64,000 bases of DNA from Choristoneura fumiferana. Lineage: Eukaryota; Arthropoda; Insecta; Lepidoptera; Tortricidae. The notes under the pieces are model-generated. The model saw only the letters and a program-made list of their open reading frames with translations. It was not told where the DNA came from and ran no database searches. The stretch is taken from positions 238,547 through 302,546 of the forward strand of contig NC_133494.1 in assembly GCF_025370935.1 (NCBI RefSeq), read 5' to 3'. Shown one piece after another: positions 30,981-41,530 of this stretch. Made by a program: the position numbers and the translations under genes. How positions within the stretch are numbered: the first letter of the stretch is position 1; each line of letters opens with the position of its first letter.

Positions 30981-32837
30981 CTACCTGCAATAACCAAGTA
31001 CTACGAAAGCGAAGCACATCAGCACAAACACACTCACACAACCCACACATACTCTCACTCAGCTCAAACACAAAAACCACGAGCCCAACCTGCGATTTCA
31101 GCTCAAACAGTAAAACATAATTATAGTGATACTGCTCAACGTGAAGACCACGTAACTAATACACCGATTTTACTGCCTACCGTTTCGCTAAAAATAGCAG
31201 ACGTGCATGGTCAGTACCATACAGCGCGTGCTCTGCTAGATTGTGGTAGCATGCTTACGCTCATTACTCAGCGCATGGCCCGAATGTTAAATTTACCGCC
31301 AAACTCAAACTCATTAAAAATCGCAGGTGTGGGCAACCAACACACACAAGAGTCAAAAGCATCAGTAACAATAGTATGTCAACCTACACATCGAGACACA
31401 CCTACGATTACGGCTACAGCTCATATCTTAAAAAATGTTACCGGTTATCTACCATTACAAAAAGTCCCACATATTGCACAAGTGAAAGGCCAGCCACCGA
31501 TTCCCTTGGCGGATCAAGAGTACAACACTCCAGCTCCGATTGATCTTCTGTTGGGTTCAGACGTTCTCGGCCAAGTTTTGGACGGGACTAAGGTCTCGTT
31601 AGGCCGCGGGAAGCCCATAGCCTTCGGCACGATTTTTGACTTCGCATTGATAGGGCCCATTGAGGACATATGTGCGACACCAACGCACCAGACTAACTCA
31701 GCTCAAGTTATAAGCTCACAGCCTGAACCTGACGTATCTGCTCACGATATTTGCAAAGGTCTTGAGAGGTTCTGGGAGTCAGAAGAACCCCAAGCTCATA
31801 TACAAACTAGCCCGTTACAAGAGCAGTGCGAACAAATTTTCCGCACCACAACCACTCGAGAACCATCAGGCCGTTATATGGTAGCATTACCGTTTCTTCC
31901 CGATCCGCCGACCCTAGGCAACACTCATGCTATCGCGCTACGTAGGTTTCTCAATCTCGAAAAGAAGCTACAAGCAAATCCGCCCCTCCGCTCAAAATAT
32001 GTAGACTTTATGAATGATTATCTCAACTTGGGACACATGTCACCTTGTCACCCAAGTACCTTCGCAAACAAGCCTCACTTCTACATCCCTCATCATGGCA
32101 TCTTCAAATCGGGGTCAGATAAGCTCCGCACTGTATTTGATGGTAGCAGCAAAAGCTCAAATGGCGTCAGTCTCAACGATTGTCTGCACACAGGTCCCGC
32201 TCTCCAACAGGATATTGTTGACATTATCATGTCTTTTAGGACACATCCGGTAGTCTTCAGTACTGACATCAAAATGATGTTCAGGAACATACTTATCCAC
32301 CCAGGTCATAGACAGTATCAACTCATTCTCTGGCGGTCCTCCCCCGACCAGCCGCTGCTCACATATGCGCTCAATACCGTCACGTATGGTTTACGGTCAA
32401 GCCCGTACCATGCCATCCGCACTCTGCTCCAACTAGCCGATGACGAAGGTCACCGCTATCCTCAAGCTGCTCAAGTAATACGCCACTCAATTTTCGTTGA
32501 CGATATACTCTGTGGTCATGATTCCGTGGAGTCTGCTCGAGCACTCCAAACCGAGTTAATTAACCTACTTGCCCTAGGTGGCTTTCAGCTCAGTAAATGG
32601 ACCTCAAACTCTTCCCAGCTCCTTGAACGGTTTCCAGATGACCAGTGTGACATGCCTAAAGACTTTGACATCAGACCGGAATCGAATTCCATTAAAGTAT
32701 TGGGTATTCAATGGATTCCTCAATCGGATGAGTTCACTTATCGCATCTCTCTCCCCCACTTACCCAAATCACCAAGCGCTCTATCCTCAGCACAGTGGCG
32801 TCTCTCTATGACCCCAACGGTTGGGTTACACCAGTAA
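30981..32837 (+). CDS. pol: BEL/Pao Pol, protease and reverse transcriptase part
   Basis: In frame with gag, beyond its UGA. The aspartic protease motif is ALLDCGSMLTLI at about 31,225-31,265 (DCG where DSG or DTG is usual). The BEL-type RT follows: VFDGSSKSSNGVSLNDCL, FSTDIKMMFRNI, TYGLRSSPYHAIR and the catalytic IFVDDILCG at about 32,490. The frame is lost near 32,765-32,772 by a one-base deficit; the remaining codons to TAA at 32837 are out of frame. Confidence 0.88.
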   Translation, partial: LPAITKYYESEAHQHKHTHTTHTYSHSAQTQKPRAQPAISAQTVKHNYSDTAQREDHVTNTPILLPTVSLKIADVHGQYHTARALLDCGSMLTLITQRMARMLNLPPNSNSLKIAGVGNQHTQESKASVTIVCQPTHRDTPTITATAHILKNVTGYLPLQKVPHIAQVKGQPPIPLADQEYNTPAPIDLLLGSDVLGQVLDGTKVSLGRGKPIAFGTIFDFALIGPIEDICATPTHQTNSAQVISSQPEPDVSAHDICKGLERFWESEEPQAHIQTSPLQEQCEQIFRTTTTREPSGRYMVALPFLPDPPTLGNTHAIALRRFLNLEKKLQANPPLRSKYVDFMNDYLNLGHMSPCHPSTFANKPHFYIPHHGIFKSGSDKLRTVFDGSSKSSNGVSLNDCLHTGPALQQDIVDIIMSFRTHPVVFSTDIKMMFRNILIHPGHRQYQLILWRSSPDQPLLTYALNTVTYGLRSSPYHAIRTLLQLADDEGHRYPQAAQVIRHSIFVDDILCGHDSVESARALQTELINLLALGGFQLSKWTSNSSQLLERFPDDQCDMPKDFDIRPESNSIKVLGIQWIPQSDEFTYRISLPHLPKSPSALSSAQWRLSMTPTVGLHQ

Positions 32838-34156
32838 TATTCCGCGCAAAGATTCTATTACAAAAGTTATGGCTTCTGAAACTGGGATGGGACGAGCCCA
32901 CTCCCGATGAAATCCAGACGGAATGGCAGCACATTTCAGAAGATCTGCCTCAACTCTCATGTCTCCGTATACCTCGGCACATTTGCAAATATAAGCCCAC
33001 GTCTACATACTCGCTGCACGGATTCGCAGACGCATCAGAAGCTGGTTTCGGTGCCGTCATATACCTTCATGAGCTCAATGCCAATGGACAGGTCAATGTA
33101 AATCTAGTCATTGCCAAGTCAAAGGTTGCGCCTATCAAGAATCGGCTCACAATCCCAAAACTGGAGCTATCAGCTGCAGCTCTTTTATCACAGCTCATGA
33201 CTAGGGTGTCAACTAAATTGTCTGCTCACATTACTATCGACCAGCATACCTGTTGGTCAGATAGCACGATCGTTTTAGCGTGGCTAAACACGTCACCTCA
33301 CCGACTTCAAACTTTCGAGGCCAACCGAGTTAGTAAAATAACGTCTAGTCCAATCAGCTCCACGTGGAGACATGTTCCCACGCATCTCAACTCAGCCGAC
33401 TGTGCAAGCAGAGGAATGTCAGCCCAATCTCTCTCAAATCATGACCTCTGGTGGTCTCCCAGTTGGCTCAAAGAACCTCCGAGCACCTGGCCCCAGATGC
33501 CGACAGCTTTGGGTCATCATGTATTACCAGGCCTTAAGCCAAAAATGGTTCCAGCTCATATAGCAATACCCGATCTCGATCATGACTTGCTTACTCGCTT
33601 CAGCTCTCTTGACAAGCTCGTCGGAGTGACGGCTTGTATCAAGCGCTTTATTTTCAATTGTAGACACAATCCCGAAGTACGACGCTTTGGTCCGCTCACA
33701 GCTAATGAGCGTAAGGACGCTCTGTTATTCTGGGTCTGCTCTGTTCAGCAAAATGAGTTTGCTGATGATATTCATCGCCTTAAAACGAATAAGCTTTGTA
33801 CCGCGCGACTTCAGCGCCTCTCACCATTTCTGAAAGACGGTCTCTTGAGAGTCGGTGGCCGTCTCTCTCACGCCTCAATTCGGTACGACGCTCAACATCC
33901 ACTCATTCTACCCAGCTCTAGCCCACTCGTAGACCGCATCATTGATCACTGCCATAAAATATACTGTCATCCTGGCGCCGACACTTTACATGCTATTTTA
34001 CGTCAGCAATTCTGGATACTGTCCGCACGGCGGGCAATCCGAAGTCGGGTGTTTAAATGTATTAGATGTTTCCGATGTCGCGCTCAACCTGACGCCCCAC
34101 TTATGGGTGACCTTCCAGCAGATAGAGTTACCCTCAGCCCGTATTTAGCCAAGTGA
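32771..34156 (+). CDS. BEL/Pao Pol, RNase H and integrase zinc-binding part (shifted frame)
   Basis: This continues Pol in another frame from TKRSILSTVASLYDP. RNase H residues are seen in HGFADASEAGFGAVIYL, KLELSAAALLSQL and CWSDSTIVLAWL. The integrase N-terminal H2C2 zinc site is HCHKIYCHPGADTLH with CIRCFRC. It ends at TGA 34154-34156 through another frame break just before the catalytic core. Confidence 0.85.
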   Translation, partial: TKRSILSTVASLYDPNGWVTPVIFRAKILLQKLWLLKLGWDEPTPDEIQTEWQHISEDLPQLSCLRIPRHICKYKPTSTYSLHGFADASEAGFGAVIYLHELNANGQVNVNLVIAKSKVAPIKNRLTIPKLELSAAALLSQLMTRVSTKLSAHITIDQHTCWSDSTIVLAWLNTSPHRLQTFEANRVSKITSSPISSTWRHVPTHLNSADCASRGMSAQSLSNHDLWWSPSWLKEPPSTWPQMPTALGHHVLPGLKPKMVPAHIAIPDLDHDLLTRFSSLDKLVGVTACIKRFIFNCRHNPEVRRFGPLTANERKDALLFWVCSVQQNEFADDIHRLKTNKLCTARLQRLSPFLKDGLLRVGGRLSHASIRYDAQHPLILPSSSPLVDRIIDHCHKIYCHPGADTLHAILRQQFWILSARRAIRSRVFKCIRCFRCRAQPDAPLMGDLPADRVTLSPYLAK

Positions 34157-35109
34157 CGACTGACTTTGCCGGCCCGTTTTCTCGTTAAGTCTAGCACGTT
34201 GCGAAACGTTAAACTTTTGAAAGCATATTTTTGCATATTCGTGTGCCTTTCAACTAAGGCGGTTCACTTGGAGGCCGTCTCCGCTCTAACCACAGAAGCT
34301 TTTCTCGCGGCTTTACAACGGTTTGTATCGCGACGTGGAAACCGATTTTGATTAGATCAGATTGCGGCACGAATTATGTAGGCGCTCGAAATCAGCTCAT
34401 TGACGTTCAGAACTTTCTCATGGCAAATAATGATGCAATCACACACAAACTTGCAAGTCAGCACATAACCTGGTTGTTAAACCCCCCAAAGGGGCCTGGT
34501 TTGGCGCATTACATGAAATTAATGTGAAATCAACAAAGCAGTTGCTTTACCGTGTAATTGGTGACAACACCTTACTTTGAGGAATTCTGCACACTGCTGG
34601 CCCGAATCGAGGCCGTACTCAACTCTCGACCTCTCTGCCCACTTTCGTCCGACCCATCGGACTTTGAACCCTTAACTGCCGGTCATTTTATAATAGGCCG
34701 TCCGCTCACTGCTCTGCCCGAACCGTCTTTTAACGATAGACCAATTTCTGCTCTAAAACGGTTTCAAGCTCATACAAGCTCTCTCTCAACGCTTTTGGAC
34801 ATTGTGGACCAGATCTACCTCCATACCCTTCAAACCCGCTCCAAATGGCTTTCCCCTTCCTCACCTCCTCAAGTTGGCGAACTCGTGCTCATAAAAGAAG
34901 ATGACCTCCCACCGCTCCAATGGAGGCTGGGACGAATTACCCGCACAATACCTGGAAAGGATGGAGTGATCCGAGTGGTGGATCTGGACACGGCTCACGG
35001 ACATCTGCGCAGACCTGTGCTTAAGATAGCCAGGCTGCCGTTGGATTCAGCTCAAGAAGAGGCCTTTCCCCGGGCCCCCCAGGATGTTCCCGCCACGCGG
35101 GACGACTAA
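34157..35109 (+). pseudogene. BEL/Pao integrase core and C-terminus, broken
   Basis: Integrase core pieces lie in successive frames: LVKSSTLRNVKLLKAYF and LSTKAVHLEAV (34,166-34,351), then SDCGTNYVGARNQL, then a long final frame from about 34,565 with IEAVLNSRPLCPLSSD, LTAGHFIIGRPL and the C-terminal WRLGRI. Frame breaks are near 34,150, 34,345, 34,495 and 34,555, mostly at homopolymers. The last frame runs 25 bases into the 3' LTR. Whether the breaks are mutations or consensus errors cannot be decided here. Confidence 0.8.
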
Positions 35110-35452
35110 CCATTCATCTCCTGAATCATTCGCTCACTCACTCATTCGAAGCGCGGCGCGAGCGCATCGCCCGCCGCCAGTCAAGTAATCGAAGCTGCCG
35201 CGAGAGGTCGTATCATTCGCTCCGCTCTGCGCTCGCTTAGCTCGATATATGCTACCTACCGGCCGGTACTAGAACTTGTGAAAGTGTGACAGTGCAGTGT
35301 CAATCCAGCTCAGTCCTCAGAGAAAGGACTACCATCAGCTCATCTCCGTTTCGCGGCGTTACCGCTGCGAAAGCCAGTTCACCACACGTAAGTCCTTTCC
35401 CATTTCTCCCACTTTCTCACTCATCGTCGAATGTGAGCCCCCAGCGCTTACA
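35085..35452 (+). repeat. 3' LTR of the BEL/Pao element
   Basis: Matches 27757-28123 except for about two substitutions and one extra C near the end. A clear polypurine tract is not evident upstream; AAGAAGAGG at about 35,054 is the best candidate. Confidence 0.92.
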
Positions 35453-35720
35453 GGTTAGGTTATAACTGCGTCCCTAACGGAAGCAAACTGCTACCAGAAT
35501 AGTAGGTTAGGTTAGGTTAGAACTGCGTCCCCAACAGAAACGAACTGCTACCAGAAAAGTTAGATTGGCAAATGATGATTAGGACAAACAATTCATTAGG
35601 ACATACGATGTTATGGATCGCGAATGGCACCCGAACTGCATCCCCTACGAAAACGAACTGCTACCAGAAAAGTAGGTTAGGTTAGGTTAGAACTGCATCC
35701 CTAACTTAGTGGGGGTTGCA
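35453..35720. repeat. Minisatellite with TTAGG core, right of BEL (copy A)
   Basis: Continues the units described at 27,580-27,756, with one interruption TTGGCAAATGATGATTAGGAC ... GATGTTATGGATCGCGAATGG near 35,560-35,630. Confidence 0.85.
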
Positions 35721-35799
35721 CCAGCTAATTTTGAAGGACCGGTCAAAGTAACCCAATGGCTGACTATGTAAATATATTTCCATACGATCTAAGTAAGTA

Positions 35800-36180
35800 A
35801 GGTTAAAGTATATTTAATGACAAATAGTGTTTAGGGCAAACGTCGCTATGGCAAGAGATCATTATGACCAAAGTTATTAGGAAAAATACAATTAGGACAA
35901 AAGACATTAGGGATTCCAATATAGACCCATGATTATGGCATTCACTATTAGGATATATAACTATTAGGACATATGAACATTAGTACTAAAGACGATAGTG
36001 CACATAAGTATTAGGACATACAATACTAGGGGAAAAAAAGTTATGGCATTTACATTAGGGAATACGTTGTTATGGCCAGAGATCATTATGACCAAAGTTA
36101 TTAGGGAACATACAATCAGGACAAAAGATATTAGGGATTCCAATATAGACCCGTATCTATATCAGACTATATCTGTGCAA
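35800..36180. repeat. ATTAGG/ATTATGG motif-repeat block (copy A)
   Basis: About 20 degenerate repeats of ATTAGGACA, ATTAGGGA and TTATGGC spaced 10-25 bp. The complementary words fill 27,130-27,420 on the other side of the minisatellite. No ORF. In copy B at 56,360-56,690. Confidence 0.55.
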
Positions 36181-36289
36181 CCAACGCTAGCGCGCACAGA
36201 ATACAAACAGAATAAATACTTAGATAAGGTAATGCGTGTGAGTGAACCTCCCAAGCTCATCAAGTCATCATCAGACCACAGATTATCTG

Positions 36290-36505
36290 TCCACAGAATT
36301 CGGTTATCGCTATTCCGCGGGAATGCTATTTTCCGGGATAAAAACTATTCTAAGTATATATGTATATCCTTCCCCGGAACCTAAACTATAATGTACATAC
36401 ATACCGAATTTCATCTAAATCGGTTCAGCGGTTTAGACGTGATGAGTAATAAACAAACAAACAGACTTACAAAATTTCGCATTTATAATATTAAGTGGGA
36501 TTCTG
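36290..36505 (+). mobile_element. LINE 3' UTR remnant (copy A)
   Basis: TATTCCGCGGGAATGCTATT, CCGAATTTCATCTAAATCGG, TTCAGCGGTTTAGACGTGAT and AACAAACAAACAGACTTACA, ending CATTTATAATATTAAGTGGG. This is a widespread lepidopteran LINE tail. In copy B at 56,830-57,035. Confidence 0.65.
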
Positions 36506-36951
36506 TGCCACGGAGCGAAGTCTGTCATCCGACCTTGGCGTCCTTGGTGCTTCATAGCCCGGCAATAACTGCAGCGGCACGGACACGGCCACGCGCCGCT
36601 TCCGGCGCGGGCACGGGACGGGAAGGGACGCGGAAATTGCACACTTGCATGCCGAGTGCACTGTGGGAAGCGGCGGGGACGATTACAATGACACGGGAAG
36701 GGAACACATCATGGGAAATATGGGAACCTTATTGATTTCATTCTAAATAGTATTTACCTATAGGATGGGTGTATAATATTAAATCCAGAGAAATTTAACT
36801 CAGCAAAGGTACGGCCGGCCGTTTCCGTTTTTAGCATGGACACAAGATGCTTTCGAATAACTTACTTTGATTTGCATGACTGCCATCTCCTCTACAGGTC
36901 GCATTTCTTAACCGAATCTCGTGAAATTTTGTGAATAATGCCCTTAAGTGT

Positions 36952-37116
36952 AAGTTTTCAGTTACAAAATACGTCTCGATCGCGTTCGCGTTAAAATCTC
37001 AATTTGTATGCAAACACGAACAGCGCCTCTAGCGGAACGTTTGCGATGTTCGTGTATCCATACAAATTGAGATTTTAACGCGAACGCGATTGAGACGTAT
37101 TTTGTAACCGAAAACT
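36952..37116. repeat. Foldback element (copy A)
   Basis: Arms of about 65 bp (AGTTTTCAGTTACAAAATAC, GTCTCGATCGCGTTCGCG, AAATCTCAATTTGTATG) pair around CGAACAGCGCCTCTAGCGGAA. In copy B (57,500-57,560) most of the hairpin is missing or rearranged. Confidence 0.8.
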
Positions 37117-37124
37117 AAATTTTT

Positions 37125-38330
37125 TCGTAATGGCTACGGAACCCTATTTTTGGGCGTGTCCGATACGCTCTTGGCCGGTTTTTCATACAAATTAAATACT
37201 GCTATCAATGTACGCCATCCGGTTTACTAATGTTTTGGCGAAAATTATTTAGCAAATTATTAACTCCCAAACTATTTATCCCATATTTTTATTTAGGCGA
37301 AATTTCATTTCCCAACTCAACATTTCGCACTGATATCATTTCCCAACTAATGATTCGATAAATTATTATTATGCAAATTATTACCTGGGATTTTTTTAAG
37401 ATGTCATTTGTGTTTTCGTCAAATGCGTTGATTGGCATTCCTTAATTTAGCAAGCAAACAATCAAGCAAGCCAATGACTTTTTTCCGTTCTGTTACAAAA
37501 AAAACCTAACATCGAAGGCTAAGGCGGAAGCTACGCTACGCTTCGCTCCCGCCTTAGCCTTCTGAACCTAACCTATCCAAGTCGCTTCTGCCTAGTCTCG
37601 TCTTGCTCGCTCGCTTCGCTCGCTCACCGCCACATAATTTAATATTTATTAATTTTATTATATATCATGACTGATATACCTACCTACCTTATGTATAAAA
37701 ATTGGCCAAATGTTATTTGACTATTTGTTATTTGCCTTAGCCAATCATTTGCTACATAATTGTTTGCCACATAAAAGTGTGATGAAGTAAAATTTTGCAA
37801 TATAAAAATGTTGCGAAATAAGAAAAATGCGAAGCAAAGTTATGCCAAGGATTGGTTTGCCAAATGAAACTTCGGCGAAAGGTTGTTGCTAAGTGAAATT
37901 TGGCGAAACATATTTCGCCGAAAAGGCAGTACACCACGCCATCCAGAACACAACTGACGTCGTCTGTCACTGTCACACTGTCTGTCTGTTTTGCTTTACA
38001 TTGCTTCTTCGAATAAATTTAAGTGTAATAAAATAAAAAAACTAATTATTTTTAAAAGTCGCTGAACTAAATATTGTTTAGTTTGAGGAGATTTATCTAT
38101 GTTTTAATTATTTGCTCATATTACAGGCCACACCCGGTTATAAAAATATTTATGGCAAAGTTGGGGTAAATATATGTATGGTAATGGGGGTGGAAAGTTA
38201 TAAACATAAAATGCTGTAGTTACCTATGTAGTTTCTTGCAAGTCAACTTGCGCAAAATTAACAGAAAAAGATACTTACTTAAATCGTTAAAAACTTTTTC
38301 ATTTTTTATGACGCCTCTCATGGGTGCGTT
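37125..38330. other. Intergenic sequence (copy A)
   Basis: Starts with the common CGTAATGGCTACGGAACCC ... GGGCGTGTCCGA block (37,129-37,190), also at 58,060 and inverted at 63,195-63,250. A stretch with CTTCGCTC/CGCCTTAGCC words at 37,515-37,630 looks like a further repeat. No gene is seen. Confidence 0.45.
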
Positions 38331-38800
38331 CTTAGGTACCAACTACCATCAGCCAAATAAGTGGGTGTCTACCAATTTTTAAACAAGTTCCTGTCAAATG
38401 AATATGTCGCTAAACTCGAACTTTCAAGTTGACAGACACGTCTATTGGCATTATTGTTTAATGACATGCAAACGGTTATCAGCTTTAGGGTGTCAATGTT
38501 TTATTACCTGTAGTGAACTGTCATATCTTAGCTACTGTATCTCATCATCTAATTATTTCATGTATTATTGTTTAGTTTAACCTATAGTGTATCGTATCCT
38601 CATTTCAGATAGTACTGGTAGTTATCCCACCGAAAACTGGCTGATTATCAAACAAGTCGTCCAACTACCCACCGTGTCTCTGTCACCTCGACACTGGCAG
38701 AATCATCAAAAAAATTGATGGAGCCACTTTTCCTAAATTTGAATTGAATTGATTGAGCTTTAGGGTGGTAGACTACATATTTGGCTGATGGTACCTAATA
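38331..38800. repeat. MITE of the GGTACCATCAGCC family, interrupted (copy A)
   Basis: Left end CCATCAGCCAAATAAGTGG and right end ACATATTTGGCTGATGGTACC. About 260 bp of unrelated sequence (38,498-38,758) separates the family core from the right end and is absent in copy B (58,548-58,712). Confidence 0.65.
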
Positions 38801-38959
38801 AAATACCTATGTTACCTACCTAATATCTATTCTTATTATTTTGGGGATCTCGGAAACGGCAGAAATAATTTTGATGAAATTTGCTATGAAGGGGTTTTCT
38901 GGGGAAAACAATCAATTTAAGTTTGACTTTTAGTCCGATCGAGGCTCGGTCGCCCAGCC

Positions 38960-39082
38960 CAGCAGGGCTACTATGAAATTCGGAAATCGAAGTTCGTATC
39001 GTACCGTCCCGCTGATGCTAAGTAATGTTATTTCATACGAGAGCGAGAGGGACGATACAAACTTCGTTTTACGAATTTCTTA
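38960..39082. repeat. Foldback element truncated at the end of copy A
   Basis: Same family as 1271-1392. The left end CAGCAGGGCTACTATGAAAT is present, but the right end breaks off after CGAATTTCTTA. In copy B the element is complete (58,906-59,044). The A/B alignment ends exactly here. Confidence 0.75.
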
Positions 39083-40807
39083 TATCGATGGTGGAAGTCT
39101 CAATTGGCGTAAGGGACAAAATACCGAAAATCACTTTTAAACATAGAAAATTAGAGTTTTTTTTTCTCTGTCGATTGGTAGTATTCAAGTTACGATACGC
39201 CCCTTACTTTTGCTGTTATCAACATTTATTATTTTAAAATAAAATAGCTTAAGGGACATGATATAAAATATTTGAGCTGAAAAATGGCGTAAATGTATTA
39301 TTTTTTTTAATATTTGGGTCGTAAGGGGCTGTGGTAGTCTCATATGTCCTTTACGACTCGGCTCATGTCGTTAAAAAAAAACCAACAAATATAATAAAAG
39401 GGCGTATGGGTCAATTATTGTTCCATTGCCCTTTACACTCCAACATTTTATAACGAATAAAGATAAAAAAGCAAGAAGTTGTTGGCCCGTAACCTTACCG
39501 CCTGTACCTATTTCTTGTACCTAACATTAAATACTAACGCGTCTAGCTACCTTCCACGCGCCGAGCGTTTGCGGCATTGCACATTCGGTCAGTCGTGTCA
39601 GACACGTCAAACACGGAGGACGTATTTGATTGCCTACGTTTGTTTTTTGTCAACGCGCGTATTTTTTTATAAGCCAAAAGCAAAACAAAAAAAGAAGATT
39701 AAGTTGATGGATCCCCTATGGCTTGACGTCGAGCTAACATTTCCGTAATGGAATTTAAGTCAAGGATGTTGAGGGTAAATTTCTCTTAGCTACTTTGTTT
39801 ATTTTAAGCTGTCCTGACAGATCCTAATAAAGGAAGCCTGTGCCCAGCAGTGGGACGTATATAGGCCGAAATGATGATGCATACATAATAATAATTCGCC
39901 CTGTATAAATTAATTATGTATGGTTGAGGGTAAAAAATGGTATAATCGGAACGTCGTTAAGGGACATTAAAAAACAGCAATTTATAAAATAATAAATACT
40001 TTTATGGGCGTAAGGGGTATAAAAAGCAAGAGCTAGAGTAAAATTGTCGGTCGTAAGGGGCAGTAGCAAACAGACATTTTAAAAAAAGGTGTAATTGGTA
40101 CGTTCGTAAGGGGCATTAAACAACAGCAACTTATAAAATAAGGAATACTCTTATGGGCGTAAGGGACATCAAAAGCTAAAACATAGAGTAAATTGTTGGT
40201 CGTAAGGGACAGTTAACAAACAGACATTTTAAAAATTGAGGTTACTTTATGGGTGTAACTTAAATTAAAATACCATAGCTTGCTTCTTTTAGTTCATTAA
40301 TATACCTTGTTAATGTTAGGTCGTAGGAGGCATCAAAACAGATAGTTTTTTAGAACTTGTAGTGATTGAAAACAACAACTTCAAGCAAGCATACTCCCAA
40401 AATGTGCAAAAAAGTGCAAGCAAGCGTGCAAGAAAGCATGCAGCAAGCATGCAACAAAAAGCAAGCAAGCAAGCATGTAAGCAACCACCTAAGCAGGCTT
40501 GCAAGTGAGCATGTAATTTGTCAATCAATCAACCAACATGCAATTTTATCGGCCTGGGTAGATGAAACAATTGCGGCGAGTAACCCGATCCCGCGATGAC
40601 CAGTCTGGTATCTCCTCCAGCGCTCATGAAGCGGGCTGGCGCCCACTCCCTCACGACAGCTGCAATCAGTGTTTAGAGAAGCATAATAGTGCAAGCATTG
40701 CATGCAAGCAAGCGTGAAGCCAGAAGCAAGCATGCATCAAACAACAAATCAAGCAAGAATACTCCCAAATGTGCAAGAAATAGTGCAAGCAAGCATGCAA
40801 TCAAACA
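39083..40807. other. Copy-A-side unique sequence up to the gap
   Basis: Not found in copy B. It contains an RTE-type LINE tail (39,825-39,882, plus strand), two tandem units of about 155 bp (39,935-40,088 and 40,089-40,245) built on CGTAAGGGGCA and GGGCGTAAGGG words, and an AAGCAAGC/GCATGC-rich repeat in two copies (40,375-40,480 and 40,685-40,807) running into the gap. No gene is seen. Confidence 0.6.
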
Positions 40808-40907
40808 NNNNNNNNNNNNNNNNNNNNNNNNNNNNNNNNNNNNNNNNNNNNNNNNNNNNNNNNNNNNNNNNNNNNNNNNNNNNNNNNNNNNNNNNNNNNN
40901 NNNNNNN
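40808..40907. other. Assembly gap of 100 N
   Basis: Exactly 100 unknown bases, the conventional placeholder for a gap of unknown size. Confidence 0.99.
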
Positions 40908-41530
40908 TCGAGTTGAGCAAGCCAGTTAGTCAGGACTGCCCTGCAGTCATACAGTTTTAATGGATAGAAATTGAGTTTTATTTTAACCTATTATACAGCT
41001 GTGCTGAAAGTGCATCAAATTGTTCTTCTTGCAAAAGTGGATTACATTGGGCATAGGAGCTACAGATTTTAATCTTCTATGAGTATTATATGACGGGTTA
41101 AAAATCGAACTCTTAGGACAACAGATACTATGTAAAGTTTACGCAAGCTAGAGATTACACTGGTTATAAAGTTCAGTAGTGGGGTAGGTACATATAAGGT
41201 TTGAAGTACATACTTTCAGTAGGCTTTTTAGAGCCCTTTCCACTCCAAAATTTAGTTAGGTAGTACTCCGCCCCAGACTGGAATGCAAATTCATGATGGA
41301 TTGTGCAAGTGCAGTATATATCTTATTAAAAGGGAGGGGGTCGTTAGTGAGTGTTTAAAGATCCAAAGTAGTTTGCGAATGCGGTTATTAATGAAGTCAA
41401 ATGGGTACCCAAGAGAGACGTTGGTCAAAGAAGACACCAAGGTATTTGGTGGAGCTTACTCGTTCAAGTTGTATGCAATTGCAGGCAGCAACGAAGTTAA
41501 TCAATGCAATGATAAAGGAAATCGCTTAAA
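40908..41530 (-). pseudogene. LINE reverse-transcriptase 3' remnant (copy B)
   Basis: Copy-B counterpart of 13,554-14,170 with additional small deletions. It is cut by the gap. Confidence 0.65.

Larger units (their letters stand above)
27757..35452 (+). mobile_element. BEL/Pao LTR retrotransposon, copy A only
   Basis: 7.7-kb element with LTRs of 367 and 368 bp that start TGTTCCC and end CTTACA, flanked by GGTTA on both sides (target duplication, but the site is a GGTTA repeat so this is weak alone). Order is LTR, leader, gag, protease, reverse transcriptase, RNase H, integrase, LTR: the BEL/Pao order. No env frame is present. The two LTRs differ by about two substitutions and one indel, so the insertion is young. 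Copy B has the minisatellite without the element. Several one-base breaks interrupt the second half of pol. Confidence 0.93.
13554..39082. repeat. Copy A of a long duplicated segment
   Basis: Sequence from TCGAGTTGAGCAAGCC to the foldback at 38,960-39,082 recurs in the same order and orientation at 40,908-59,028. It includes kelch exons 4-1, the 14-unit array, the SWIM/YqaJ gene and all intron repeats. Copy A uniquely contains the BEL/Pao element. The divergence pattern fits two haplotypes more than an old duplication. Confidence 0.9.

Noticed and set aside
40689..40929. Open frames crossing the N gap
   Set aside because: They contain unknown residues and rest on AAGCAAGC simple repeats.
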